A stretch of DNA of 34,502 bases from Paenibacillus sambharensis. Its GTDB lineage: Bacteria; Bacillota; Bacilli; Paenibacillales; Paenibacillaceae. The stretch lies in assembly GCF_003233845.1 (NCBI RefSeq), contig NZ_QKRB01000052.1, positions 1-34,502 of the forward strand. Reading direction: 5' to 3'. The position numbers were made by a program, and so were the translations under genes. Positions within the stretch are counted from its first letter, which is position 1, and each line of letters begins with the position of its first letter. Below the pieces are notes generated by a model. The model did not search any database. It saw only the letters and a list, made by a program, of their open reading frames with translations, and was not told where the DNA came from. Shown here piece by piece: positions 15,376-24,405 of this stretch.

Positions 15376-18300
15376 ATGAGATGGTATAAAAGCAAGGTTT
15401 TTTCTCTATGGTTAGCATGCATGGTTCTCGTATCCAGCCTGGGATCGGCAACGGTCCAAGCAGCAGTCGCATATAGCCAAACTGGATTAGGCTACAGCGG
15501 CACGATTACCGATACAATCCCGGTTGATAATGAAATCAAGATGACCGGTCACCGAAACTGGCCTGAAGGCTTTACGAAGAACCGCAATGCATTTAGCAGC
15601 GGCATATTTGACGGCGAGAACATCTGGATGATCCCGTACCATACCGACAAGGTGCTCAAGATCGACACGAACACGCAGGAAATGACGGCTTATAACAATT
15701 GGCCAGAAGGTTATATAAGATACATGGGTGCCTTTAACGGCGGCGTATTTGACGGCCAGAATATCTGGATGATCCCGAGCAATGCCGACCGCGTTATGAA
15801 GGTTAACAAAGAAACCGGCGAAATGACGGGCTACAATAATTGGCCGGAGGGCTATAAGAAGGGGAATGGGCGTTACCATAATGCGGCTGATTTTGCAGGC
15901 GGCGTGTTTGACGGCCAATATATTTGGATGATCCCCTATCACGGAAAACAGGTCGTCAAAGTGGACAAGGATACGGGAGAGATGACGGGCTACAGCAACT
16001 GGCCAAGCGGATATTATAAAGGCGGAAACGCCTTTAGTGGCGGTGTGTTCGACGGCCAGAACATCTGGATGATTCCCTACTCCGCGGACCGTGTGATTAA
16101 GGTTGACAAAGACACGGGGGAGATGACGGGCTACAACAGCTGGCCGAGCGGATCTCCGGCTTATGGCAATTCCTTTAGCGGCGGCGTGTTTGACGGTCAG
16201 AATATCTGGATGATTCCGAGCGGCGCGGATCGCGTGGTCAAGATTGACAAGGACACGGGGGAGATGACGAGTTACAATACTTGGCCAAGCGGATTTACGA
16301 CCCATTATACGGCCTTTTCGGGCGGCGTGTTTGACGGCCAATATATTTGGCTGATCCCGAGTGGAGCAAACCAGGTAGTCCGAGTCAATAAGGATACGGG
16401 AGAAATGACGGGCTTTAATAAATGGCCGAGCGGCTTTAATAAGCCCAACTACAGTGTCTTTAGCGGCGGTGTCTATGATGGCCGGAATATCTGGATGATT
16501 CCTGAATTTGCTGACCGCTTTATTAAATTTAATGGCACATACACGGTAAGCTTTCATACCAATGGCGGCTCGGGGATGAGCAATCTGTCGGTAAACTCCA
16601 ATGAACCCGTCACGCTGACGGACAACCCCTACAAGAATGGGGAACTGTTTACAGGCTGGTACAGCGACAGCGAACTGACGGCTCCTTTTGACTTCTCAAC
16701 GCCGATTACGTCGGATATGACGCTGTATGCGAGCTGGGCGTCTGTCACTACCGATACGGAGAAGCTTCAGGCCGCCAGTGATGCGCTGAGGATCACCTTT
16801 TCGGCTGGGGAGAATATAGACAATGTAAAAAGCTCTGTCAAATTACCGGTTACCTCCGGCGAAGCCTACGTAACCTGGTCGACCGAGGACCCGACGGACA
16901 TGACGACAAGATACGATATGTATTTTGGCAGCCAAACGACGTTCAAGCGTTCAACGTACGCTGAGGGTGATAAGAAGCTGAAGGTAACCGCAACTCTTAC
17001 GCTTGGCTCTGAGGCGCCGGTTACTAAGGATTTTATGCTGAACATTACGAAACAGGATGCGACCCCGGAAGACAAGCTCCGGGAAGCCGTTGACTACCTG
17101 CATATCACCTTCGAGGGTGGGGACATCCCTTCTGAAGCCAAGAATCCAACGATTTCCTTGCCTATTGCCAGCCTGAACAGCGGCAACTCTGTTACCTGGA
17201 CCTCCAGTGAGCCGTCCGTCATAAATCCGGCAACCGGCAGAATAACGAGAACGACGGATGACTTGGACCATATTGTTACATTGACGGCTACGGTCAACAG
17301 CGGCGGTTATACGGCCACCAAAGAATTTCAGGTTACAGTCAAGCCTTACTGGACCCGGAATACGATAACCTCATTTGCACTCGACGGGCATGAAGGTGTC
17401 GTTGACGAGGAGAACAAAACGATTACATTCTATGATATACCTAGCAATATGCCTCGTGATACGGGCATGGTAGCAATCTATACCTCTGATGCGTGGTATG
17501 TTACTTCTGCAGGCATCATGTTTGAAAGCGGGGACCCGGAGCGCAAGCTGTACCCGTTCTCCTATCAGCCATTCTACGTTGCAGGCGTATCGGAAAATAG
17601 GGTGGAGCATAATTACAAGCTGGTTTTTGCAGGAGAACCAATAACAAGACCATCTTCTCCGACAGATGGCGAATCAACACCGACAACACCGACAACACCG
17701 ACAACACCGACAACACCGACAACACCGACAACACCGACAACACCGACAACACCGACAACACCGACAACACCGACAACACCATCAACGCCATCAGAACAAC
17801 CATCGACACCGCCAGTATCGCCAACACCTGAACAGCCTGCTGCCGAGGGATTACAGGAGCCGGAACAGGATCCTAATGATATTTTCCGGAGCAAGGTGGT
17901 TCGGACCGATAACAATGTCGTGTCTGGTATTGAGGCGCGTACGGCGGTAATACTGGGGGCAGGCGGAGATTATGGAACCATCCATTATAAGGATGTCATA
18001 GAGCACTGGTCGTATCCTGCCGTCACTAAATTAACGAAGCTGGGCGTTATTAAGGGATATCCTAACGGAGGCTTTGAGCCAGACGATCAAATTACACGCG
18101 CGGAATTTGCTGCGATGATTGCACGGGGATTTGTAGAAATGGCAGGCAGAAACGTTGACATTAAGCCTGAAGATTATACAGCGTACCGCGATATCGGCGG
18201 TCACTGGTCTTCCGAGTACCTGATGAAGCTTGTCCATGTGGGGGTCATGTCGGGTTACGGCGACGGCACGATCCGGCCTAACCAGACGATTTCCCGGCAA

Positions 18301-18561
18301 GAGATGGCACTAATGATCACTCGCGTCCTGAACGCTCAGATCCTTAACAAGGATACCTCTAATGTGCGGTTCACTGATTTGAACGGAGCTTATGGAGCAG
18401 AGGCCATCAAGCAAGCTGCAGCTTTGGGCATCTTTACCGGAAAAACAGTCCAGACCTTCGATCCTCACAGTGGAGCAACACGTGCTGAATCGATTCAGAC
18501 GATTATCAATACTTATAGTCTCAGTCCTGCAATCAGGGAAGCGTTGAACAGCCTGAACTGA
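15376..18561 (+). CDS. SLH surface protein with seven-repeat (probable beta-propeller) head
   Basis: 1061 residues from ATG 15376, preceded by GGAAGGA; an in-frame ATG at 15325 would only add a poor leader. The signal peptide ends near TVQA-A. Residues about 55-385 are seven repeats of about 47 residues: NNWPEGY, then F-GGVFDGQNIWMIP, then DRV-KVDKDTGEMTGY. This repeat number suits a seven-bladed propeller. A Listeria/Bacteroides InlB-type repeat follows (about 390-455, FHTNGG...FTGWYSD). Two 'atrophied' Ig-like modules come next (starting EKLQAASDALRITF and DKLREAVDYLHITF). A Thr-Pro-Thr tract lies at about 768-803, and three SLH domains run from about 865 to the end (TRAE, SRQE and TRAE motifs). 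It has its own promoter and terminator. The ligand of the head is unknown. Confidence 0.92.
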   Translation: MRWYKSKVFSLWLACMVLVSSLGSATVQAAVAYSQTGLGYSGTITDTIPVDNEIKMTGHRNWPEGFTKNRNAFSSGIFDGENIWMIPYHTDKVLKIDTNTQEMTAYNNWPEGYIRYMGAFNGGVFDGQNIWMIPSNADRVMKVNKETGEMTGYNNWPEGYKKGNGRYHNAADFAGGVFDGQYIWMIPYHGKQVVKVDKDTGEMTGYSNWPSGYYKGGNAFSGGVFDGQNIWMIPYSADRVIKVDKDTGEMTGYNSWPSGSPAYGNSFSGGVFDGQNIWMIPSGADRVVKIDKDTGEMTSYNTWPSGFTTHYTAFSGGVFDGQYIWLIPSGANQVVRVNKDTGEMTGFNKWPSGFNKPNYSVFSGGVYDGRNIWMIPEFADRFIKFNGTYTVSFHTNGGSGMSNLSVNSNEPVTLTDNPYKNGELFTGWYSDSELTAPFDFSTPITSDMTLYASWASVTTDTEKLQAASDALRITFSAGENIDNVKSSVKLPVTSGEAYVTWSTEDPTDMTTRYDMYFGSQTTFKRSTYAEGDKKLKVTATLTLGSEAPVTKDFMLNITKQDATPEDKLREAVDYLHITFEGGDIPSEAKNPTISLPIASLNSGNSVTWTSSEPSVINPATGRITRTTDDLDHIVTLTATVNSGGYTATKEFQVTVKPYWTRNTITSFALDGHEGVVDEENKTITFYDIPSNMPRDTGMVAIYTSDAWYVTSAGIMFESGDPERKLYPFSYQPFYVAGVSENRVEHNYKLVFAGEPITRPSSPTDGESTPTTPTTPTTPTTPTTPTTPTTPTTPTTPTTPTTPSTPSEQPSTPPVSPTPEQPAAEGLQEPEQDPNDIFRSKVVRTDNNVVSGIEARTAVILGAGGDYGTIHYKDVIEHWSYPAVTKLTKLGVIKGYPNGGFEPDDQITRAEFAAMIARGFVEMAGRNVDIKPEDYTAYRDIGGHWSSEYLMKLVHVGVMSGYGDGTIRPNQTISRQEMALMITRVLNAQILNKDTSNVRFTDLNGAYGAEAIKQAAALGIFTGKTVQTFDPHSGATRAESIQTIINTYSLSPAIREALNSLN
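17676..17780 (+). repeat. 9-bp tandem repeat (ACACCGACA) encoding Thr-Pro-Thr
   Basis: About eleven to twelve nearly perfect copies in the linker ahead of the SLH domains. The unit is a multiple of three, so copy-number change would lengthen or shorten the stalk without a frameshift. The uniform codon use (ACA CCG ACA) suggests recent expansion. Confidence 0.9.
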
Positions 18562-18591
18562 TTTTCGGATTGGATGACTGCAGTTAATGGG

Positions 18592-18649
18592 GCAGGGCTG
18601 CTCGGAAGTAGAAGCTTATTCTACTGATGGAGCGGCCTTGCTTTTTTTA
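18592..18649 (+). terminator. Rho-independent terminator after the propeller SLH gene
   Basis: An outer 12-bp stem (GCAGGGCTGCTC pairing with GAGCGGCCTTGC, with G-U pairs) encloses an inner stem (AGTAGAA/TTCTACT). A seven-T run follows at 18642-18648. Confidence 0.85.
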
Positions 18650-18667
18650 CTTCTTTAATTTCTCCGG

Positions 18668-18697
18668 TTGACTTGTATACAAGAATGCAAGTATAGT
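18668..18697 (+). promoter_or_regulatory. Promoter of the GntR-uronate operon
   Basis: TTGACT (18668-18673) and TATAGT (18692-18697) are separated by 18 bases, about 110 bases upstream of the GntR gene start. The CTTGTATACAAG palindrome overlaps the -35. Confidence 0.72.
18672..18683. promoter_or_regulatory. Perfect palindrome CTTGTATACAAG, probable GntR operator
   Basis: A perfect 12-base palindrome between the -35 and -10 of the promoter. TTGTATACAA-type sites are typical targets of FCD-subfamily GntR regulators, and the next gene encodes one. Autorepression relieved by a uronate-derived ligand is the inferred role. Confidence 0.65.
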
Positions 18698-18805
18698 AGG
18701 ATTGAGGTTACAGAGGCTCTATTGCATGTTCTGTTTCATGGACTGCTGCAGACAGCAGAATGAGTTGTACGGAGTAACATCTTGATGATGAGGAGGTAAA
18801 CAGCG

Positions 18806-19516
18806 ATGACCATGCCGCCGCTCGGACCGCTGCCGCAGCTGCAGCAGCGCAGGTCGCTGGGGGATCAGGTGTATGATGCGATCCGCGAGCAGATTGTAAC
18901 GCTGCAGATGCTGCCTGGGAGCATGATGTATGAAAATGAGCTGGCTGAAGCGCTGCAGGTGAGCCGCACGCCGATCCGTGAAGCGATCCGCCTGCTTGTC
19001 AGCGAGCAGCTGCTCGAGGTGCTGCCGCAGCGCGGCACACGAATTGCCCGCATTTCGGTACGGAAGGTAAGCGAGGCGCGGTTCATCCGGGAGCAGCTGG
19101 AGCTGGGCGCGTTCCGGCTGGCGGCGAGCCTGTGGGACCCGCAGCGCCATGCGGGGGTGCAGGCAGCGGCAGGGCAGCTGATCTCCGAGCAGCGGGAAGC
19201 CGCTGCAGCACAGGACGCCGTGCGGTTCCTGCAGCTGGACGAAGCGTTTCATCAGCGGATCATCGAGGTGACAGGCAACACGACGCTGCTGCAGGTTATT
19301 TACCAGATGCGCGGGCACCTGAACCGGCTGCGCTGCCTGGCGATGCGGGAGTTTGCGACAATGGACCGCGTGCTAAGGGAGCATGAAGCGCTGCTGGAGG
19401 CAGTGGCGCAGGGCAGAGCCGGCCAGACAGGCACACTGATGGAGCAGCATCTCGGGAGCCTGGAGCACGAAATACCGGAGCTGCGCAGCAAGCTGCCGGA
19501 TTATTTTACCGATTAG
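18806..19516 (+). CDS. GntR-family (FadR/FCD) transcriptional regulator of uronate genes
   Basis: 236 residues. The N-terminal winged helix (about 15-85) has the GntR signature LGDQVYDAIREQIV, ENELAEALQVSRTPIREAIRLL and QRGTRIA. The C-terminal FCD ligand domain (about 90-225) shows the expected metal/ligand-type residues in LDEAFHQRI, REHEALLEAV and MEQHLGSLEHE. AGGAGG precedes the ATG. The uxuA stop-to-start distance is 20 bases, so it is co-transcribed with mannonate dehydratase and the SDR reductase. It most likely senses a glucuronate or fructuronate intermediate and represses its own promoter (inference). UxuR/ExuR-type naming is not assigned because the exact orthologue is uncertain. 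Confidence 0.9.
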   Translation: MTMPPLGPLPQLQQRRSLGDQVYDAIREQIVTLQMLPGSMMYENELAEALQVSRTPIREAIRLLVSEQLLEVLPQRGTRIARISVRKVSEARFIREQLELGAFRLAASLWDPQRHAGVQAAAGQLISEQREAAAAQDAVRFLQLDEAFHQRIIEVTGNTTLLQVIYQMRGHLNRLRCLAMREFATMDRVLREHEALLEAVAQGRAGQTGTLMEQHLGSLEHEIPELRSKLPDYFTD

Positions 19517-19536
19517 GGAAGGGGAGAGACGGATTC

Positions 19537-20616
19537 ATGCGGATGGTGTTCAGATGGTACGGCAGGGGCAATGATACCGTGACGCTGGAGCAGATCAAGC
19601 AGATTCCCGGCGTGGAGGGCATCGTGTGGGCGCTGCATGACATGATGCCGGGTGAGGAATGGCCGATGGACAAAATCATGGCCTACAAGGAGCTCTCGGA
19701 TGCTCATGGGCTTCACCTGGAGGTTGTTGAAAGCGTTAACGTGCATGAGGATATCAAGCTCGGCCTGTCTACGCGGGACCTGTATATTGATAACTATATT
19801 CGCACGATTGAGAAGCTGGCCAAGGTCGGCGTCAAGACAATCTGCTATAATTTCATGCCGGTCTTTGACTGGACGCGGACGGATCTGTACAAGGAGCTGG
19901 AGGACGGCTCGACGGCGCTCTTCTATGAGAAGGCGGCGATCGACAGCATGGACCCCCATGAGCTCGTGCGGAAAATCGCGGTAAAGCCCGATCTGACAAT
20001 GCCGGGCTGGGAGCCGGAGCGGCTCGCGCAGCTGTCCGTGCTGTTCGAGGCTTACAAGAACGTGACCGAAGAGGATCTGTGGGGCAACCTGCAGTATTTC
20101 CTGGAGCGGGTCGTGCCTGCAGCTGCCGAGCATGATATCAAGATGGCGATCCATCCGGATGATCCGCCTTGGCCGGTGTTTGGCCTGCCCCGCATCATGA
20201 CGGGCCGGGACAGCATTCGCAGGCTGCTGGATCTGGTCGACAGCCCGTATAACTGCGTGACGCTGTGCAGCGGTTCGCTCGGCGCGAACCCGGCGAACGA
20301 CATTGCGGCGATGGTACGGGAGTTTGCGGACCGGATTCCTTTTGCCCATATCCGCAACGTGAAGGTGTATGAGAACGGGGATTTCGTGGAGACCTCGCAC
20401 CGGGCTAGCGATGGTTCGGTCGATACGGTAGAAGTGGTACGCGCGTACAGCGACATCGGCTTTACAGGCTATGCGCGGCCGGATCACGGCAGACATATCT
20501 GGGATGAGAAATGCCGCCCGGGCTACGGTCTCTATGACCGTGCGCTCGGCATTATGTACCTGTGGGGCGTCTGGGATGCCGCTGAACGGGCGAAGAAGGA
20601 GCGGATGAACGGATGA
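19537..20616 (+). CDS. uxuA: Mannonate dehydratase UxuA
   Basis: 359 residues, the usual length of the Gram-positive enzyme. It dehydrates D-mannonate to 2-keto-3-deoxy-D-gluconate in glucuronate catabolism, in the cytoplasm, with Fe2+/Mn2+. Family features are the start [24 protein letters not shown] (103-117), [16 protein letters not shown] (205-220) with H206, LCSGSLGA with C244, AHIRNVK with H271, and RPDHGRHIW with D316 and H317. These Cys/His/Asp residues are presumed metal or catalytic ligands from the family. A GGGGAG lies ten bases ahead of the ATG. It overlaps the next gene by four bases (ATGA). Confidence 0.96.
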   Translation: MRMVFRWYGRGNDTVTLEQIKQIPGVEGIVWALHDMMPGEEWPMDKIMAYKELSDAHGLHLEVVESVNVHEDIKLGLSTRDLYIDNYIRTIEKLAKVGVKTICYNFMPVFDWTRTDLYKELEDGSTALFYEKAAIDSMDPHELVRKIAVKPDLTMPGWEPERLAQLSVLFEAYKNVTEEDLWGNLQYFLERVVPAAAEHDIKMAIHPDDPPWPVFGLPRIMTGRDSIRRLLDLVDSPYNCVTLCSGSLGANPANDIAAMVREFADRIPFAHIRNVKVYENGDFVETSHRASDGSVDTVEVVRAYSDIGFTGYARPDHGRHIWDEKCRPGYGLYDRALGIMYLWGVWDAAERAKKERMNG

Positions 20617-21548
20617 CGGAGCATGACATGCTGGGCGGACTGGCAAGCGGCGGGGCGGTAGTGAGTGGTGGTGATGCTGGCAGCTTGGCTGAGCCTGTCT
20701 TGATACCGGTGCATGCCAACCTTGCGGGCAAAGTGGCGGTTGTGACGGGAGGCAGCGGCGTCCTCTGCTCGGCTATGGCCCGTGAGCTGGGACGGCATGG
20801 TGTGAAGGTCGCGATCCTGAACCGCACGGTGGAGAAGGGCGAGCTGATCGCGAAGCAGATCCGCGCAGACGGCGGCGAGGCGGTGGCGCTTAGCTGTGAT
20901 GTGTTGAGCAGCGAGAGTGTGAGCGAAGCCGCTGCACAGGTAGCGGAGCAGCTCGGCGGCTGCGATATCCTGATTAACGGCGCAGGCGGCAACCACCCGG
21001 ACGGCAGCACGACGAACGAGACCTACCAGCTGGGGGATATGGAGCGCAAGGAGCTGAAGACTTTCTTCGATCTGACCACCGAAGGCTTCGGCTATGTGTT
21101 CAATCTGAATTTCCTCGGCACGCTGATTCCGTCGCAGGCTTTCGCCAAGCAGATGCTGGAGAAGCCGGGGGCCACGGTCATTAACATCTCTTCGATGAGT
21201 GCGCCGAGCCCGATGACGAAGGTGCCCGCGTACAGCGCGGCGAAGGCGGCGGTGAACAATTTTACGCAGTGGCTGGCGGTGCATATGGCGGATGCAGGCA
21301 TACGAGTGAATGCGATTGCACCGGGCTTCTTCCTGACGGAGCAAAACCGCAGGCTGCTGACGAACGAGGACGGCAGTCTGACCGAGCGCTCGCACAAAAT
21401 CATCACCCACACCCCGATGCGCCGGTTCGGCAAACCGGAGGACCTGCTGGGCACGCTGATCTGGCTGGCGGACGACAGCATGTCCGGCTTCGTGACCGGT
21501 ATCACCGTACCGGTGGACGGCGGATTCATGGCCTATTCGGGTGTTTAA
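20613..21548 (+). CDS. SDR-family D-mannonate oxidoreductase (fructuronate reductase)
   Basis: 311 residues of the classical short-chain dehydrogenase fold. The Rossmann motif TGGSGVL is at 45-51, NGAGGN at 122-127, the active-site Ser in NISSM (191-195), and Tyr207 and Lys211 in the YSAAK motif. The C-terminal [20 protein letters not shown] and [12 protein letters not shown] are typical. The long acidic insertion at about 128-160 is characteristic of the YjmF/UxuB-type SDRs found beside uxuA in Bacilli, which convert fructuronate to mannonate using NADH. About 33 extra residues precede the fold; the ATG overlapping the uxuA stop has AAGGAG 11 bases upstream. The substrate assignment rests mainly on the operon. 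Confidence 0.9.
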   Translation: MTEHDMLGGLASGGAVVSGGDAGSLAEPVLIPVHANLAGKVAVVTGGSGVLCSAMARELGRHGVKVAILNRTVEKGELIAKQIRADGGEAVALSCDVLSSESVSEAAAQVAEQLGGCDILINGAGGNHPDGSTTNETYQLGDMERKELKTFFDLTTEGFGYVFNLNFLGTLIPSQAFAKQMLEKPGATVINISSMSAPSPMTKVPAYSAAKAAVNNFTQWLAVHMADAGIRVNAIAPGFFLTEQNRRLLTNEDGSLTERSHKIITHTPMRRFGKPEDLLGTLIWLADDSMSGFVTGITVPVDGGFMAYSGV

Positions 21549-21563
21549 CGCGAGATTATAATA

Positions 21564-21625
21564 GAGAGTGCCCATCACCGAGGAGCATCAATCTGATGCT
21601 TGCTGGCGGAAGGGCACTCTTTTTC
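21564..21625 (+). terminator. Rho-independent terminator after the uronate operon
   Basis: AGAGTGCCC (21565-21573) pairs perfectly with GGGCACTCT (21612-21620). An inner AGCATCA/TGATGCT hairpin lies between the arms and a T run follows directly. Confidence 0.85.
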
Positions 21626-21653
21626 ATGCTGCTTTATTTTGGGAGGTTAGTGA

Positions 21654-21956
21654 ATGAGCCCAGAAGCTAAAAAGAAACTCATAACGTTTTCTCTAATCAC
21701 GCTTGTTTATGCTGCTTTCTCTTTGCAGGTATTTGGTATTGTATGGGTACTGGTTGCAGGCTTTTATTGGAAACCTCCGCTTGCTAGTGTGCTCGGAGGC
21801 TGTGTTGTTATGTCTGCTTACGTATTATCGTACTTTCTGCTCATACCCTATAAGATTAATCGTTATCTATGGTTGGCGATATGTCTGCTGCTAATTGGAG
21901 CAAGCGTCTATTTTCTAAGTTATCCCTTTAACTATTGTGAGGAATGTTATCCTTAA
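21654..21956 (+). CDS. Small multi-pass membrane protein, unknown function
   Basis: 100 residues with three likely membrane segments (about 9-38, 46-66 and 70-90). Short charged loops lie between them, and the C-terminus ends CEECYP with two Cys. GGGAGG precedes the ATG by seven bases, which supports translation. It follows the uronate-operon terminator and is convergent with another small membrane protein whose stop lies seven bases away. No family recognised. Confidence 0.7.
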   Translation: MSPEAKKKLITFSLITLVYAAFSLQVFGIVWVLVAGFYWKPPLASVLGGCVVMSAYVLSYFLLIPYKINRYLWLAICLLLIGASVYFLSYPFNYCEECYP

Positions 21957-21963
21957 GGCAGCT

Positions 21964-22194
21964 CTAGTCCCTTCGGCCGCCGTTGGCCCTGCCCTTCCTG
22001 TACCGCGCGACATTAATGGCGAAACCCACCACAAACCAGCCTGTATAGATAAGATAAGCTCCCTGGAACGGCTTGAAGAAAGATATTTCCTTGATGTTGA
22101 GCGTCTTATAGTGAAAATAGGTGTAGGCAACCATGAGGCACAACGGAAGAATCCATAACGTGAACGACCGCCATGTCACAAAACGTCTTCCCAT
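21964..22194 (-). CDS. Small membrane protein with two predicted segments, unknown function
   Basis: 76 residues from the ATG at 22194, which has GGGAGG at a six-base gap; an adjacent ATG at 22197 is also possible. A hydrophobic segment WRSFTLWILPLCLMVAYTYF and a second one, AYLIYTGWFVVGFAINVA, are separated by a short basic loop. The C-terminus is Arg/Lys-rich (positive-inside). It runs towards the upstream small membrane gene without a visible terminator between them. No family recognised. Confidence 0.62.
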   Translation of the reverse strand: MGRRFVTWRSFTLWILPLCLMVAYTYFHYKTLNIKEISFFKPFQGAYLIYTGWFVVGFAINVARYRKGRANGGRRD

Positions 22195-22320
22195 CATTAT
22201 CCCTCCCAAGTGTCATGCCCACTCAGCATGCGGCGATCCTGGTAGTGTCCGGCAAATAGGGCGTGGTATACTTATATATTACCAAATCACGATTATTGAA
22301 GAATAGCGAGGCAGGCAGCG

Positions 22321-24387
22321 ATGAGTAAAGACTATATAGCGGCGATTCACGCATACAAAGCAGGTGCACAGGTTAATTACAACGAATATCCGGCGCTTGG
22401 GTATTTGGCGGAGGCCGAAATCAAGCTTGTGAATGCGGAACGATTCGTCTCCTTCAAGGAGCTGGAGAACAGCAATCCCACACTGGATTACGTAGAACGG
22501 ACACTGAGAAGACTCAGCGAATTATCATGCTCGTATTGGCTGAGGGACTTGGTTGCGGAGGTGTTAGTATGGTCGGAAGCAGCCAAGGGCGGGACAGTCG
22601 CACGGCGGACGGAGTGGCTGAAGGCCGGCTTCAACCTCTTCGTACACAATATTGGTTCAGCCCAAATCTTCACCAGTCATTATTCACCGCTGGATGCCTT
22701 CGGTACGGTTGTCCGGGAACTCATACACACGCACGGATTAATCGGACAGTTTCTGAGAGGCGAGGTTGAGCTGAGCGAAAGCCGCAGTGTCCTCAAGCTC
22801 GTGCATTCCGGCTTGCTCACCCGAGATGAACTGGCTGATGTGCTCACCGTGCTTAACGACTGTATCCTGACGGGTGTATCTCCCGAGCTGTGGGAGGCGA
22901 ACCGCGCAGAAGTGAAGGCAGTGGTTGGGCAGCTGGTACATGAACAGGATGACAGGGCGGCTGATCTGATGGACCGCTACCGGGCGCTGCGCAAATCTTC
23001 GATTCACAAGGGCGAGGCGTTCGACCAGCGGTTCAGCGAACTGTGTGAAGGCCATGAGGGTCTGCAGGCATCGCTTCAGAGAATCGAGGGCAGGACCGTC
23101 TGGTTTGTCGAGAGCGCATTGGGCGATTTTTCCCTGGAGGAGTTCCTGAAAATCTTCAGTTGTGTGCTGAATCAACCTGATGCCGCCAAGCATATTGTGT
23201 TCGAGCCGCTGATGAACATGCTCTATTATGAGCACCAGGGAACGAAGAAAATCAACCTGTACAAGAAGCGCATTATTGAAAAATATCTTTCCGGCATGAC
23301 CTTCGAAGCGGTGAACGCCGGAACGATTGCGCAGGGTAAGCATGTGGAGCTGAAGATCACGCGGGAGGACGGCCTGTCCGACACCTGCTTTGTGACCTTT
23401 GCTTTCAACCCGGTGGCGGAGAAGCTGATTGATTTTTGCGTGGCGGCGGAAAACTCGGATGTGCTGTATGAGCGGGCCATTCTGATGCTCTATGATTATT
23501 TTGGGCTGCGGCGGGACGAATTTGACCGGTTCCATAATGAAGAGAAATATATCAGCCACATGAATGGCTCCTCGGATTTTAAACGTGTGATGATTGATTA
23601 TATTGTGGGCGGGACTGTCCTTGATGTTGGTCCGGGCGGCGGTGTCATGCTCGATCTGGTGGAGGAGCTGTATCCGTATGAACAAATTTGGGGGATTGAC
23701 CTGTCGGAGAATGTCATTGATATCCTGAACAAGCGCAGGGTCGTCGAGAACCGGAAGTGGAACGTGAAGAAGGGGAATGCCCTGCATCTGGAAGAGTACT
23801 TCCGGAAGGGCGAGGTGGACACGGTCCTGTTCAGCAGCGTGCTGCATGAGCTGTATTCGTATGTGCCGTATGAAGGGAAACGGTTTAATAGGGAGACGGT
23901 AAAAGCGGCACTTCGCAGCGCCTACTCGATTCTGCCAAGGGGAGGCCGGATCATTATCCGGGATGGCATTATGACCGAGCCTGAGGATCAAGTCCGGGTC
24001 ATCGAGTTTCTGGATCGCGCAGGTCAGGAGATGCTGGACAGCTACTGTAGGGATTTTCATGGCAGGGCTGTGAGCTATGAGCGGGTAGGAGACCGGACGG
24101 TCAAGATGAAGGTCAACGATGCGATGGAGTTCCTGTACACCTACACGTGGGGCGAGGAGTCGTATGTGCATGAAGTACAGGAGCAGTTCGGGTATTTTAC
24201 ACCTGCGCAGTACGCTGAAGTGATTCGGGAGACGCTGGGGGAAACCGCGCAGATTATTGAGCTGCGTCACTTCCTGCAGGATGGCTACACGGAGGCGCTT
24301 CGCAGCAAGGTGCGGTTCATGGATGAAGCGGGGAACGAAACAGCGCTTCCGGACAGCACGTGTCTGATTGTGATTGAGAAGGGCTGA
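22321..24387 (+). CDS. Large class I SAM-dependent methyltransferase with a long N-terminal extension
   Basis: 688 residues. The C-terminal third (about 415-560) is a class I methyltransferase: motif I VLDVGPGGG at about 434, IWGIDLSEN as the acidic motif II, and VLFSSVLHELYSY as motif IV. The preceding ~410 residues are mostly helical, contain no recognised catalytic motif and may select the substrate. The final ~120 residues are also non-canonical. No signal peptide. TATACT at 22267-22272 may be a -10, but the -35 is poor. GAGGCAGCG before the ATG is only a moderate ribosome binding site. The substrate is unknown; the gene stands alone. A microsatellite begins within 20 bases of its stop codon. 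Confidence 0.82.
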   Translation: MSKDYIAAIHAYKAGAQVNYNEYPALGYLAEAEIKLVNAERFVSFKELENSNPTLDYVERTLRRLSELSCSYWLRDLVAEVLVWSEAAKGGTVARRTEWLKAGFNLFVHNIGSAQIFTSHYSPLDAFGTVVRELIHTHGLIGQFLRGEVELSESRSVLKLVHSGLLTRDELADVLTVLNDCILTGVSPELWEANRAEVKAVVGQLVHEQDDRAADLMDRYRALRKSSIHKGEAFDQRFSELCEGHEGLQASLQRIEGRTVWFVESALGDFSLEEFLKIFSCVLNQPDAAKHIVFEPLMNMLYYEHQGTKKINLYKKRIIEKYLSGMTFEAVNAGTIAQGKHVELKITREDGLSDTCFVTFAFNPVAEKLIDFCVAAENSDVLYERAILMLYDYFGLRRDEFDRFHNEEKYISHMNGSSDFKRVMIDYIVGGTVLDVGPGGGVMLDLVEELYPYEQIWGIDLSENVIDILNKRRVVENRKWNVKKGNALHLEEYFRKGEVDTVLFSSVLHELYSYVPYEGKRFNRETVKAALRSAYSILPRGGRIIIRDGIMTEPEDQVRVIEFLDRAGQEMLDSYCRDFHGRAVSYERVGDRTVKMKVNDAMEFLYTYTWGEESYVHEVQEQFGYFTPAQYAEVIRETLGETAQIIELRHFLQDGYTEALRSKVRFMDEAGNETALPDSTCLIVIEKG

Positions 24388-24405
24388 GGAAAAGGGTAGG
24401 GAAAA

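Noticed and set aside
15487-16557. 356-codon antisense frame with internal repeats
   Set aside because: Its repeats are just the complement of the propeller blades in the sense gene, and it has no start signals of its own.
17676-17780. CRISPR array
   Set aside because: The repeat is 9 bp, contiguous without spacers, and codes for a Thr-Pro linker.
20532-21578. 348-codon antisense frame over the SDR gene
   Set aside because: A codon-bias shadow of a well-identified dehydrogenase on the plus strand.
22738-24270. 510-codon open frame antisense to the methyltransferase gene
   Set aside because: It mirrors a GC-skewed coding strand, has no ribosome binding site, and gives His/Leu/Arg-rich sequence without recognisable domains.
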